The notes: generated by a model not told the origin, from the sequence alone. Counted from the first letter of the stretch, positions 1-8,676 are shown. The stretch: 64,000 nucleotides of DNA from Streptomyces kurssanovii (GCF_014649695.1 NZ_BMTN01000017.1:97377-161376); one strand, 5' to 3'. Translations and numbers: made by a program.

Positions 1-126
1 GCCGAGGTGAGTGTCAGCCGTGCCCTGCGCACGCTCGCCCAGGACGGTGTCATCCGGACGGGATACCGGTGGGTCGAGATCCCCGACCGCACCGCGATCC
101 GGCAGCTGGGAAACAGGAGGCCGTAG
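1..126 (+). CDS. C-terminal end of a Crp/Fnr-type transcriptional regulator (partial)
   Basis: The reading frame is open from the first base and stops at TAG 124-126, leaving about 41 residues. They contain the end of a winged helix: VSVSRALRTLAQDGVIRTG fits the recognition helix plus wing of Crp/Fnr proteins, followed by a short tail (IPDRTAIRQLGN). The N-terminal effector domain lies outside the window, so ligand and targets are unknown. A GntR-like wing is the main alternative. Confidence 0.55.
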   Translation, partial: AEVSVSRALRTLAQDGVIRTGYRWVEIPDRTAIRQLGNRRP

Positions 127-243
127 TCGCCACCGCACCGGGTCGCCGCGATTCCGTCTTCTGATGGAGACGGCGCGCCCAGGGAACCGGCAGCCTCATG
201 TCAGCGATCAGGCAACTGCGAATGCCGCTGCCAGGGAGGGCTG

Positions 244-795
244 ATGGGCGCACAAGATTTTGGACCACTGGGTAGCTCCTTCGAGTTCATCCATCGAAAC
301 CTCGACTCCTTCAAGATCAAGCAGGAGGTCGACAAGCGGGGCATCCACGGGTACATCGACCACTGTGCCCGCCTGGCGGCGGCCACGGGTGTCGCTGCCG
401 GTTCCGGCGGGGGTCTGACCCTGGCACTGGGCATTCCGGCGGACATCGCCAACACCGTGGCCCAGCAGTTCAAGGTGACCCTGGCGGTGATCTACCACCG
501 CACCGGCCGGTACACGGTCAGCTTCGAGGAGTTCATGAAGATCGTCGCGTTGTCGGTCGGCGTGGAAGCCGGCGCCAAGGGCCTGGAGTACCTGGTCATC
601 AAGGTGGCGCAGGAGGTGCTGAAGCGGCTGAGCGCCCGCGTGGTGGGCCGGCTCATTCCCCTCGTGGGGGCTGTCGTGGGGGGAACGCTGAACTACGCCT
701 TCATCAAGGGGATCGGATCGTCCCTGCTCGTCTTCGCCGACGACATCTTCGACGACCGCACGAAGGGCGGATCGGGGTCCCTGTCGGCCGCATAG
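244..795 (+). CDS. EcsC family protein
   Basis: 183 aa, start ATG preceded by GGAGGG (spacing is short). The middle carries Gly/Ala-rich amphipathic and hydrophobic helices (GVAAGSGGGLTLALGIPADIA, then LIPLVGAVVGGTLNYAFIKGIG) in the pattern of the EcsC domain, a membrane-associated family of unknown biochemical role. The IPADI motif followed by a Gln-rich helix and the late PLVGAVVGG turn are what I used for the call. There is no signal peptide. It sits 105 bp upstream of the putative RiPP precursor on the same strand, so it may belong to the same unit, but nothing shows that it acts in peptide maturation. Confidence 0.7.
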   Translation: MGAQDFGPLGSSFEFIHRNLDSFKIKQEVDKRGIHGYIDHCARLAAATGVAAGSGGGLTLALGIPADIANTVAQQFKVTLAVIYHRTGRYTVSFEEFMKIVALSVGVEAGAKGLEYLVIKVAQEVLKRLSARVVGRLIPLVGAVVGGTLNYAFIKGIGSSLLVFADDIFDDRTKGGSGSLSAA

Positions 796-900
796 GCCCG
801 ACCAAGGACCCCCGGCTGCACCTCCCATGGGGTCAGCCGCTATCAGCTCCGTTCGCACCACATCGGCACGGCCCGGGATCGAAGGAAAGAGAGGCACCCT

Positions 901-1065
901 ATGAACGCCGATCGACTGGATGACGCACCCGTGAGCGCGGAGCGGCCGCTCCCGCCGAGTCTCTACGACACGCTGGCCGAGGCCGTCGAGTTCGCCGACG
1001 TTCCGGGCAGGACGACGACTATGTCGGTCGAGACGACGGACAATGACCCCTTCACCTTCAGCTGA
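901..1065 (+). CDS. putative graspetide (omega-ester-containing RiPP) precursor peptide
   Basis: 54-aa ORF with a good ribosome site (GAAGGAAAGAGAGG, about 6 nt before ATG). The leader-like N-terminal part contains LPPSLYDTLAEAVEFADVPG; the C-terminal part is TTTMSVETTDNDPFTFS, rich in Thr/Ser donors and Glu/Asp acceptors with no Lys or Cys, as expected for a core cross-linked by side-chain esters. The stop lies 13 bp before the GTG of an ATP-grasp ligase, so the two are almost certainly co-transcribed. Graspetide precursors are usually 50-90 aa with such a hydroxyl/acid-rich tail. The functional call is inference from composition and neighbour. Confidence 0.65.
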   Translation: MNADRLDDAPVSAERPLPPSLYDTLAEAVEFADVPGRTTTMSVETTDNDPFTFS

Positions 1066-1078
1066 CGGGGCATGCACG

Positions 1079-2062
1079 GTGGCACAGGCGGTCAACAAAT
1101 CCTGCGGCCCGGGGGGCCGCCGTCACGCCGGCGCACGCACCCCAGTGGTGATCATCGGTGAGGAATCCGATCCCCACGTACGTGAGGTGGCGGATCGCAT
1201 CTCCTCGCTCCGCCCGTTGGTCGTCCTCGACGTGGCCGGTGTCCAGCGCATCCCGTTCGTGGTCTCCGCAACTCGCCTCGGCGTGGAGACCACGAACGGT
1301 CACGGAGCCGTCGACCTTCAGGACGCCCACCGCGGCTGGATCCGGCGCCCCGCGCCAAGCGACTGGGACGCAGGGATGAGATGGGGAAGCAAACAGGCCG
1401 CGGTGCAGGGCGCGTGGCGCACGCTGTTGGTGTCGCTGCTGCGCAACCCCGCCTGCGAGTGGCTGACGTCCCTGGACGCGTTGCTCGCCGCCGAGAACAA
1501 GATCGTGCAGTGCCGGACCGCTACTGGGGCGGGTATCGACGTGCCTGCGCTGATGGTCACCAACGACGCGTCCGAGGTGTCGTCTCTGCCGGGACATCTC
1601 GTCGCCAAACCCCTCGGTCCCCCGCAGTACTGGCTTGAGCAGGGCGATCCGCGGATCGTCTTCACGGCCCCAGTGGACCCGCAGGACCCGTCGGTCGCAG
1701 AACTCCTGGCCGGCGCACCATTCATTCTGCAAGAACGCGTCGAGGCCGTACGACATCTGCGGGTCGTGACGGTGCGCGACGAGGCCTGGGCCTTCCAGAT
1801 CCCGGCAGAAGGCATCCCCCTGGACTGGCGCAGGAGCGTCGCCGCACACACGTCGTGGCGGCCGTTGAAGGCACCGGACATCGAACAACGGGCAGTCGAC
1901 CTGTCGGCGGCAATGTCCGTCAGGTACTCCAGCCAGGACTGGATCGAGACAGCGAGCGGCACCTACTTCATCGATCTCAATCCCGGCGGGCAGTGGCTCT
2001 TTCTGCCCGATCCCGAGGCGTCACAGATATCCGCGGCGATCGCCCACTGGCTGCAGGGCTGA
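1079..2062 (+). CDS. ATP-grasp ligase of the graspetide synthetase (MvdD/TgmB-like) type
   Basis: 327 aa from GTG 1079, which has GGGG 8 nt upstream. A longer frame overlapping the precursor is possible but less likely; the conserved region begins at VVIIGEESDPHVREVADRI near residue 23. That pre-ATP-grasp strand-helix unit, the Lys of HLVAKPLGPPQYW, the acid in ILQERVEAVRHLRVV and the closing FIDLNPGGQWLFLP (E/D-x-N metal site followed by GQW) are typical of MvdD/TgmB ligases, which activate precursor Asp/Glu side chains with ATP to form esters with Thr/Ser. No companion methyltransferase, protease or transporter follows, so the locus is minimal. Confidence 0.8.
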   Translation: MAQAVNKSCGPGGRRHAGARTPVVIIGEESDPHVREVADRISSLRPLVVLDVAGVQRIPFVVSATRLGVETTNGHGAVDLQDAHRGWIRRPAPSDWDAGMRWGSKQAAVQGAWRTLLVSLLRNPACEWLTSLDALLAAENKIVQCRTATGAGIDVPALMVTNDASEVSSLPGHLVAKPLGPPQYWLEQGDPRIVFTAPVDPQDPSVAELLAGAPFILQERVEAVRHLRVVTVRDEAWAFQIPAEGIPLDWRRSVAAHTSWRPLKAPDIEQRAVDLSAAMSVRYSSQDWIETASGTYFIDLNPGGQWLFLPDPEASQISAAIAHWLQG

Positions 2063-2700
2063 ATACTCCGCGCGGATCAGTCGCTCAGTCCGGTGACCAC
2101 CGGCTCGCCTCAGCCGAGGTAGGGGGCCTCGGGATGGGCCACTCGCCTGGATCGTCGTGTGACAGCAGCCCGGCCGGGGCGACCAAAGGCACCTCCGCCT
2201 CATGAAGGTCGCCGCCGGCCGGGTTCGCCTGACCGTCGTGGCGCTCGGCCACGGCGAACCCGGCTCCTGGGACCAGGTCCGCGACCGCGAGGCTGCCTCG
2301 ACCCTGGCGAAAGAGCCAGGGGCGCCCGCTGCGACGTGCGGGGGGTAGGCGGATTCCGGCAGCCGTCGCCGCCCAAGGGCGGGGCAGCGTGACGCAACCG
2401 TCACGTCCAGAGGAATTTGTATGCCGCTTCAATCACCTTTCTGCCGTATCAGCCGGAGAGCATGGCATATCGGTCGAGAAGTCACGGCTCGTTCCTGTTC
2501 CTGAGGCGACCGGTTCGGCGAGGGGCTCATGCTGACGAACTGGTGCTAAACGCGCTGCCGATGAACCCCCGGTCCCGGTCATGGCCCCTTTCGGTCAATT
2601 GTCCCCGGCGCCGATGTCCGAAGTGACGGGCATCGATGTGATGTTCTCCCGACGCCTGAGCAACGCTGCAGGTTCCGTAGTCGAGAAGAAGGAGACTCCG
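2063..2700. other. intergenic region with a dispersed repeat segment
   Basis: About 640 bp without a convincing gene. The stretch 2235-2287 resembles 11980-12030 (shared blocks such as GCCACGGCGA and CCAGGTC with one gap), so it may be a remnant of a duplicated gene end. A Pro/Gly-rich frame on the minus strand covers it but has no recognisable fold. The last part holds the leader of the subtilisin inhibitor gene, with AAGAAGGAG just before ATG 2701. Confidence 0.4.
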
Positions 2701-3129
2701 ATGCGTCGATCAGCAGCCACGATCGCCTGCATGGCGGGGACAGCCGTCGGCCTCGTCACTGCGACCGCCGGCCCTGCCGCGGCGAGTGAGCCCCACAGTC
2801 TGTACTCGCCGTCCGCAGTCGTGCTGACGGTCGGTCAGGGCGAGAGCGCGGCGGCAGCGACCGTCGAGCGGGCCGTCACCCTCACCTGCAAGCCGACCGC
2901 CGGCGGAACGCACCCGGACGCAAAGGCCGCGTGCGCGGACCTGGAACGCGCCCACGGCCAGCCCGCGCTCACGCTGAACGACGGCTCGGGGCGCGTCTGT
3001 CCGAAGATCTACGCCCCCGTGACCGTCACAGCTGACGGCGTGTGGGAGGGCCGCCGAGTCTCGTACGAGCAGACGTTCGCCAACAGCTGTGTGGCGCAGT
3101 CCCGAGCCAGCCACCTGTTCGACTTCTGA
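2701..3129 (+). CDS. ssi: Streptomyces subtilisin inhibitor (SSI) family secreted protease inhibitor
   Basis: 142 aa. The start at ATG 2701 was chosen because AGAAGGAG precedes it and a Sec signal peptide follows (RRSAATIACMAGTAVGL, ending after AAA). The mature part begins SLYSPSAVVLTVGQGESAA and ends VWEGRRVSYEQTFANSC, the SSI signature. Four Cys pair as in SSI (LTCKP/AACAD and RVCPK/NSCVA). The reactive loop reads C-P-K-I-Y, putting Lys at P1 where SSI itself has Met, so a trypsin-like target is expected. These dimeric inhibitors block extracellular serine proteases. A strong terminator follows. Confidence 0.93.
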   Translation: MRRSAATIACMAGTAVGLVTATAGPAAASEPHSLYSPSAVVLTVGQGESAAAATVERAVTLTCKPTAGGTHPDAKAACADLERAHGQPALTLNDGSGRVCPKIYAPVTVTADGVWEGRRVSYEQTFANSCVAQSRASHLFDF

Positions 3130-3157
3130 CCCCGGCGGCGACAACTCTTCAACAGAC

Positions 3158-3197
3158 GAGGACGGTGGTCCGGCCGAGCGGCCGGACCACCGTCCTC
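3158..3197 (+). terminator. intrinsic terminator after the subtilisin inhibitor gene
   Basis: Perfect 18-bp inverted repeat (GAGGACGGTGGTCCGGCC and its complement) around a GAGC loop, starting 28 bp after the stop codon. There is no long T run, which is usual for Streptomyces terminators. Confidence 0.85.
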
Positions 3198-3492
3198 ATG
3201 CTCCGCCCACCAATGAGGCAAGCAGTGCTGGAACGCTCGTGACCACCGGATTCACGGGCTGTAGTCCCGAATCGGGCGTACCGCTGGCCGCGCCCGGTCT
3301 GCGGACGCTGCCGCCTGGCCGCGCCGGGGAGGGGATGCCACCGGGTGACGACACGTGGTGGAACACTGCTGACCGGCAGGGGCCATTTCGGGCATTGGGG
3401 CCGGGCGGCAGCTGACGGCGCCGTGGCATGCTGTGAACCCGCCGGCCGCGAGGGAGCGGCGTCGACCGCCCGCGGATCCCTGGGGAGGTTGC

Positions 3493-4041
3493 GTGATCAT
3501 CACGTGCGCACAACTGGACGATCTGCCCCTGCTGTTGTCCTTCCGCGATGAGGCGGCTGCCTGGCTCGGTGAGCTCGGTAGCGACCAGTGGCGCCGTCCC
3601 TACCCGGCAGACCGCCTGCGGGCAGCCGTCGAAGCGGGGCAGACGTTCGTGGTGCGCGACGGCGGGGTGACCGCCGCGACCGTCACCTTGGCCCCGGTTC
3701 CCCCGGAAGGGCTGTGGACCTCGGAGGAGGGGGCGGACCCCGCGCTGTACATCAGCAAGCTCACCGTGGCCCGCACACACGCCGGGCAGAACCTCGGCGG
3801 GCGGCTGCTCGACTGGGGCGGGGACAGGGCGTACCGGTCCAGGGCGGCCTGGGTCAGGCTGGACGCCTGGACGACGAACCGGGCCCTGCACCGCTATTAC
3901 CTCCGTCAGGGCTTCGAACACGTCCGCACGGTCCTTGAAGGGAGCGCGATCAGCGGCGGTCCCCGGGTGTCCGGCTGGCTCGCCCAGCGCGCGGCCCGCC
4001 CGGCGGAGCACGGTTTCGCGGACCGGACGCCGATGGCGTGA
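3493..4041 (+). CDS. GNAT family N-acetyltransferase
   Basis: 182 aa from GTG 3493, chosen because TGGGGAGG lies 5 nt upstream; an in-frame ATG at 3433 would add a Pro/Arg-rich stretch outside the fold. The fold follows GNAT order: an N-terminal helix with WLGELGSDQW, strand TFVVRDGGVTAATVTL, core strand LYISKLTVARTHAGQNLGGRLLDWG (the acetyl-CoA P-loop, usually Q/RxxGxG/A, here QNLGGR) and C-terminal NRALHRYYLRQGFEHVR. The substrate cannot be read from sequence; members of this group acetylate small molecules. It stands alone between the inhibitor gene and a convergent gene. Confidence 0.85.
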   Translation: MIITCAQLDDLPLLLSFRDEAAAWLGELGSDQWRRPYPADRLRAAVEAGQTFVVRDGGVTAATVTLAPVPPEGLWTSEEGADPALYISKLTVARTHAGQNLGGRLLDWGGDRAYRSRAAWVRLDAWTTNRALHRYYLRQGFEHVRTVLEGSAISGGPRVSGWLAQRAARPAEHGFADRTPMA

Positions 4042-4111
4042 CGCGGCGGGGACAGGAGCGGCAGAGTGTGCGACAGCCTCGAGCTCGGGAGGTGCGCCAC
4101 AGCCCTGAAGA

Positions 4112-4651
4112 TCACCTCTGCACGGGGACACTCCTGTCCTCGGGAGGAGCCGCGACGCGCCGCGGAGTCATCAGAGCGGCCAGACGCTCGAGGTCCTCGT
4201 AGAGCCGCGGCTCGCAGCGGGCGCGCCTCTGGCGCTCGATCCAGGGTCGGTAGCCCTCCCAGATGGCGATGACCGAGCCGCCCCATGCCTGGTCGATGAC
4301 TCGCAGGTCGAACGCGTCCGACCGGGCGGCCACGCCGAGATGGTTGTAGATCGTCAGGTAGGCGTAGACGAGCAGTGTCGCCGTCCGGTCACCCGCGTCC
4401 ATTCGGCCGATCAACGTGGAGACCGCCGCAGGGTCCCGCTCGTCGGGGATGCCCTCGTCGCGCAGTTCCTTGCGCCTGTCCATGGTGGCTGCGAGGTACT
4501 CCACCGTCGCCTGCTTGCGCCGTCGGTCATGGTCGAGTGTCGTGGCGCGCGACAGCATCACGAGCTGCCACAGCACCGCGCCGAAGGCGACGACACTTAC
4601 CAGAAGGGCACCGAACGAGGCGACCAGGGACCAGCGCTCATACGACGTCAC
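4112..4651 (-). CDS. DUF4760-like membrane-anchored protein
   Basis: 179 aa. An N-terminal transmembrane helix (WSLVASFGALLVSVVAFGAV) is followed by a cytoplasmic helical region with QATVEYLAATMDRRKELRD, a Leu/Tyr-rich segment (LLVYAYLTIYNHLGVAA) and the WEGYRPWIERQR motif. This pattern matches the DUF4760 group of single-pass proteins; their function is unknown. It lies downstream of the NACHT gene on the same strand with 291 bp between them, so common transcription is possible but not compelling. Confidence 0.6.
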   Translation of the reverse strand: MTSYERWSLVASFGALLVSVVAFGAVLWQLVMLSRATTLDHDRRRKQATVEYLAATMDRRKELRDEGIPDERDPAAVSTLIGRMDAGDRTATLLVYAYLTIYNHLGVAARSDAFDLRVIDQAWGGSVIAIWEGYRPWIERQRRARCEPRLYEDLERLAALMTPRRVAAPPEDRSVPVQR

Positions 4652-4942
4652 GACCGGACAGCCTACGCAACTCGCGTATGTCGCACACCGGTTCCTGGCC
4701 TTCGGCCGAGCAAGGCAGCCGTCCGTCAGGGGGCGGCGGGGTCCGCCCGCGCCGGGTGGAAGGTCGAAGCGACGGCCAGGTCGTGGTGGGCGGCGAAGGC
4801 TCTGGTCTGTTTGGTGAACGTGGCCGAGCCACGAAGAGCGGGATGTCGGTTCCGTGCTCGCTGCGGGCGGGCAGCCGGCTGCGGCTGCACCGTCCGCGAC
4901 GTGCTCTGTTCCGTCGTGGACGCATCCGGGGCATCGGGCTGT

Positions 4943-7894
4943 TCAGGCCTCGCCCGGGGGTCGCGGGGGCTCGGCGAGCAGTCGCCGTACTCGTGCGCGT
5001 ACGTCGGGCGGCACGCGGTCGAGGCCGCGCAGGACCCGGTCGCGCAGCGTGTGCGGTTCGCCGGGCGGGAGGTCGTCGTTGCCGCCGATCAGCAGGCGCA
5101 GCACGTCGTGTGCCAGGGAGGTGGCCGGTCCGCCCGGTGAGGTGACGAACGTGGTGACGGCCGGTCCGAGCCAGGCGAAGACGGGGTCCATGGCGTGCCG
5201 TACGACGGCGTCGTTCGTGCCTCCGGAGATGTCGAGCTTGTGCCACAGCTCGTCCCAGTAGGAGCGCGACCAGCCGGGGCCGTCGTTGTCCTGGGGGTAG
5301 CGGTACAGCCAGTTCATGTTCAGGGGGTCCGGCGGGGACGGCTCGCCCGTCCTGAGAGCGATCTCCAGTTCCCTGCCGCTGCCGGTCCAGGTACGCCGGG
5401 TCGACACGGACAGGGCGAAGTCCGTCCATTGCTCCTCGTCGAACGACGAACGCCACAGCAGCACGTGCCGGTGCCAGGCGCTTGCGTGGTCCGCCCAGTA
5501 CGGGAACAACTGCCTCGCGGTGGTGCGGTCCTGCAGGATGAGAATGACCAGGACCAGGTTGGCGCCGTAGATGCCGTGCCGGGCCGGGGTACGCAGCCGG
5601 ACGGGGCGGTAGGCGGGGCGGGGGTCGTCCGTGCGCTCGGCGTGCTGTTCGAGTACGCGGATGAGGAGACGTGCCAGCCGGTCGCGCTCGTCGCCGGGGA
5701 TCCGGCGCACCATCGATCCGGCGAACCGCAGCATTTGCCGCGAGGACAGGGGGGCGTACGACAGGAGGGTGTACGCGAGGTCGTCGTCGATGCTGCTCTC
5801 GGCCAGGGACAGGGCGGGTCGCTGCGGGAGCATGCCGGTGAGGACGTGCAGGGCGAGGCGGACGACCAGGTATTCGCCGAAGGTGGCGTGCAGGAATTCG
5901 TATGTGGCCAGCAGGCGGCCGTCGCGCACGGACTGGGCGCGCTGGATGAAGAAGAAGCGGCCGAGGGCCACTTCGGCGGCGCCGAGCGGGGTGCGGTGTC
6001 CGGATGCGTCGGTGGTGGGCCGGCCGAGGAGCGCTGTGAGGTCTTCGTCGAGTTCGGTGGCGGAGACCCACTGGCGGCGGCGGTTGTGCAGGGCGAAGGC
6101 GACCAGGGACAGGCGTTGCAGTTCCCGTTCGGCGCGGGCACGGGTTTCCTCGTCGGGTGCGGCGGCGGGCGCGGGGCCGGTCTTGTCGGTCTCGCGGCGG
6201 GCGAAGGAGGTGAGCAGTTCCTCGTACAGCTCGGTCTCGTCGAGGGGGCCGTCGCTGTCGCGGCGCAGCGCGTTGTCGGCGGCGTCGTACAGCGCCAGCA
6301 TGGTCAGCAGGAGCGGCTGTGCGGCGAGTGCCTGGTGGCGGGCGACGGCGGCCCAGGGCAGGGGTCGCAGGCCGCGGGCGGTGAAGCTGCCGGCGTTCGA
6401 TTCGTTCCACAGGTCGAGCCAGCGGCGGATCTGTTCGGGGCGGAAGGGTTCCAGGCGCAGGGCGACGAGGCCTTCGGGGTAGCGGGCGCGGTCGGCCACG
6501 GCGATGCGGCTGGTGACGAGGGCCCGGACGGGGCGGCCCTGTTCCGCCTCGCGCTGCTGGAAGCGGGCGACGCGGGAGAGGAAGTCGCTGTGGTGGACTC
6601 CGGTGGTCTGCAGCAGTTCGTCGAATCCGTCGAGCAGCAGGACGGGCACAGAGGTCCCTGCGGACCGGACCAGTTCGGGCCAGGACGCCCTTTCCCCGGT
6701 CGCGCTGCGTACGGCCTGCTCGATCTGGTCCTGGAGGTCGTCCTCGGCGTTGACGTCCCGCAGTGGTACGCGGACGGGCAGGAAGCCGGCGGAGGGGAGC
6801 CGGGCGGCCAGGACGCGGGTGAGGACGGACTTGCCCGCGCCGGGCTGCCCGAGTACCAGGAGGGGCGTCTCGGCCAGCCCGGCGGAGGTGAGGGCTCCGG
6901 CGAGGTAGGAGGTCAGGTCGTGGCGCACGGTGGCCTGCTCCCACCAGGACTCGGTGGCCGGTCCGCTGTGACCGGCGACCTCGCGGACCCGGAAGTCCGG
7001 GTCGAGGTACATCTCCCGAAGGGTCGGTACGCGAATGCCTTCGGGTCCGGTCGACGCGTCGAGAACGGGGCGGGTCAGGACGGCTTCGTAGGAGCGGGCG
7101 AGTGCGGCGGCGACGTCCGTGGGCGGATGCGCGGTCCGCGCCAGGTCCGCCAGCAGGTCGGCCACGCCGGCCAGGGACCGGCGCACCTCCGCCCGGGTGG
7201 CCTGGTGTTCGACCTGTGCCGTCCAGAAGCCGAACTCGGGTGCCTGCTGCACGAGCTGGGCATACAGGGCCTCGTACTGCCGGACCGCTTCACGGGGCAG
7301 CTCGGTGCGCAGGGCACGCCGGGCCTCGGCGCGTGCGGATTCCGTCTGGGCGCTCCAGGCGTGCAGTCCTTCGGCGAAGTCGAGGAAGCGCGCCGACAGA
7401 TCCTGGTACCAGCCAGCCAGTTCGTCGGTCACCGCTTCGAAGGGGCGGTGGGGCGCGGGATGCGGTAGGTCGGTCGCGGCCAGCGAGCGGACGAACGCCG
7501 CGCCGCTGCCCGCCGGTCGGGGTGCTCCGGCGAGGGCGAGCTGTTCGCGGCGGGTCAGCTCCAGATCGTCGATGTGGACGGGGAGCCGCAGTTCCTCCAG
7601 GGCCTGGAACCAGGCGAGGACCACGATCACGGTGTGGGCGGCGTGCAGCAACTCGGTCCGCCGGGCGCGGCCGTCGACCCGGCCCAGGCGCTGTCCCACG
7701 CCGCGTACGGCGTCACGGCCGAGTCCCAGGACGCTGCCGCGGGCGTCGGCGATCCGCAGCAGGCCGTCGCCGATGCCGCCGGTCGCGAGGTTCAGCGCTC
7801 CGCCGAGCGCCCGGTCCAGTGCGGCGACGGCGGGCGGGTCGCCGCCCAACAGCACCAGCGCGTCCGAAAACGACAACAGCCTGCGTACCCCCAC
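4943..7894 (-). CDS. NACHT-domain NTPase with an N-terminal helical domain (NNH7-like)
   Basis: 983 aa from GTG 7894, near where similarity should begin (RRLLSFSDALVLLGGDPPAV, the start of NNH7-type domains); the frame extends further upstream with low-complexity sequence and the exact start is uncertain. Residues about 1-300 are helical. The NACHT NTPase follows, with Walker A GQPGAGKS near residue 348, Walker B LLLDGFDELL near 417, sensor ALVTSR and GxP-like QPLLLTMLALYDAA. The C-terminal half is helical, with FLHATFGEYLVVRLAL typical of NACHT proteins. Bacterial NACHT proteins are STAND ATPases, several of them proven anti-phage sensors; an immune role here is inference. No effector domain is recognisable at either end. 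Confidence 0.85.
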   Translation of the reverse strand: MGVRRLLSFSDALVLLGGDPPAVAALDRALGGALNLATGGIGDGLLRIADARGSVLGLGRDAVRGVGQRLGRVDGRARRTELLHAAHTVIVVLAWFQALEELRLPVHIDDLELTRREQLALAGAPRPAGSGAAFVRSLAATDLPHPAPHRPFEAVTDELAGWYQDLSARFLDFAEGLHAWSAQTESARAEARRALRTELPREAVRQYEALYAQLVQQAPEFGFWTAQVEHQATRAEVRRSLAGVADLLADLARTAHPPTDVAAALARSYEAVLTRPVLDASTGPEGIRVPTLREMYLDPDFRVREVAGHSGPATESWWEQATVRHDLTSYLAGALTSAGLAETPLLVLGQPGAGKSVLTRVLAARLPSAGFLPVRVPLRDVNAEDDLQDQIEQAVRSATGERASWPELVRSAGTSVPVLLLDGFDELLQTTGVHHSDFLSRVARFQQREAEQGRPVRALVTSRIAVADRARYPEGLVALRLEPFRPEQIRRWLDLWNESNAGSFTARGLRPLPWAAVARHQALAAQPLLLTMLALYDAADNALRRDSDGPLDETELYEELLTSFARRETDKTGPAPAAAPDEETRARAERELQRLSLVAFALHNRRRQWVSATELDEDLTALLGRPTTDASGHRTPLGAAEVALGRFFFIQRAQSVRDGRLLATYEFLHATFGEYLVVRLALHVLTGMLPQRPALSLAESSIDDDLAYTLLSYAPLSSRQMLRFAGSMVRRIPGDERDRLARLLIRVLEQHAERTDDPRPAYRPVRLRTPARHGIYGANLVLVILILQDRTTARQLFPYWADHASAWHRHVLLWRSSFDEEQWTDFALSVSTRRTWTGSGRELEIALRTGEPSPPDPLNMNWLYRYPQDNDGPGWSRSYWDELWHKLDISGGTNDAVVRHAMDPVFAWLGPAVTTFVTSPGGPATSLAHDVLRLLIGGNDDLPPGEPHTLRDRVLRGLDRVPPDVRARVRRLLAEPPRPPGEA

Positions 7895-8249
7895 CGCTCC
7901 CCCAGCGTCTGTACCTCGGTCGCGACGACTCCCCGACGCACTGTGGCACAGGGCGTGGGCGGCGGGGCAGTGTTCGAGGAACGTGGCTGTGCGGTGTGCT
8001 CGTGCCGGTCGGGCGGTCGGCGCGGCAGACGGAGCGGGCCTCACGGGGCCGTGTGCTCCGGGCCGCCCCGGCCGGGGCCGGTCCCGTGCCGGGGGCGGTC
8101 CCGTGCCGGGGCGGTCGTGGGGGCGGCTGGAGCCGTCACGCTCGGCTTCAGGGCACGGCGGGTTTCACCGGGCCGTGTCTGCGCCGGCCTCCGGCGTGGC
8201 CCGAAAGAGCGAGCCGTCTCTCTCCACCGGCCGGTCGCGCCTCGCGTCC

Positions 8250-8560
8250 CGGGTGCTCCGCCACCGGTTCGGCTTCGGCGGTCCGGTCAGCCGGTGCGGT
8301 GTACGGCGACGGTGTCGGAGCGTGGGGGGCCGTGGGGTGGGTGGTGGGCCAGGTGCTGACGGCGTGTGGGGTTTGCGGTGTGGGGGTGCCCCATCGTGCG
8401 GTGCGTTGCCCGGGGTGCTGGATGTCGACGAACAGTGTCTGTCCGTCCGGGGTGCTGGAGACTCCGGTGACCTCGGCGCCGCGCGGAGCCGGTGCGGAAG
8501 CGGCGGACTTCCCGGTCGCAGGGCCGGCGGCCGGCAGGGCGTTGTTCCCGGCTGTCCGGC
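8250..8560 (-). pseudogene. remnant of the C-terminal end of a PhoX-family (DUF839) alkaline phosphatase
   Basis: The minus strand encodes RGAEVTGVSSTPDGQTLFVD followed by IQHPGQRT and HAVSTWP. This is the characteristic C-terminal block of secreted PhoX phosphatases (GCE(V/I)TG..TPDG..(L/M)F(V/I)(D/N)IQHPG, then AVS.WP). Neither the rest of the ~600-aa protein nor a start is present, and the frame continues upstream as unrelated low-complexity sequence. The boundaries are approximate. The remainder of 7895-8676 holds G/C-rich short repeats and no gene that I can support. Confidence 0.55.
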
Positions 8561-8676
8561 GGGTGTGGGGGCCGTCCAGGGCGTGGCCGAGGGAACCTGC
8601 GGGATCAGCGCGGGCAGGGCGAAGTCGACGGGGCACCGGAGCATCTCGCGGGCACAGCCGCCCCCGGGCCGCAGGG

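Noticed and set aside
2417-2626. 69-codon ORF upstream of the subtilisin inhibitor
   Set aside because: Composition and codon use are not protein-like and it overlaps the inhibitor leader.
4638-6944. 768-codon frame on the minus strand within the NACHT gene
   Set aside because: Same-strand shadow, Arg/Pro-rich, without the NACHT motifs that are in the neighbouring frame.
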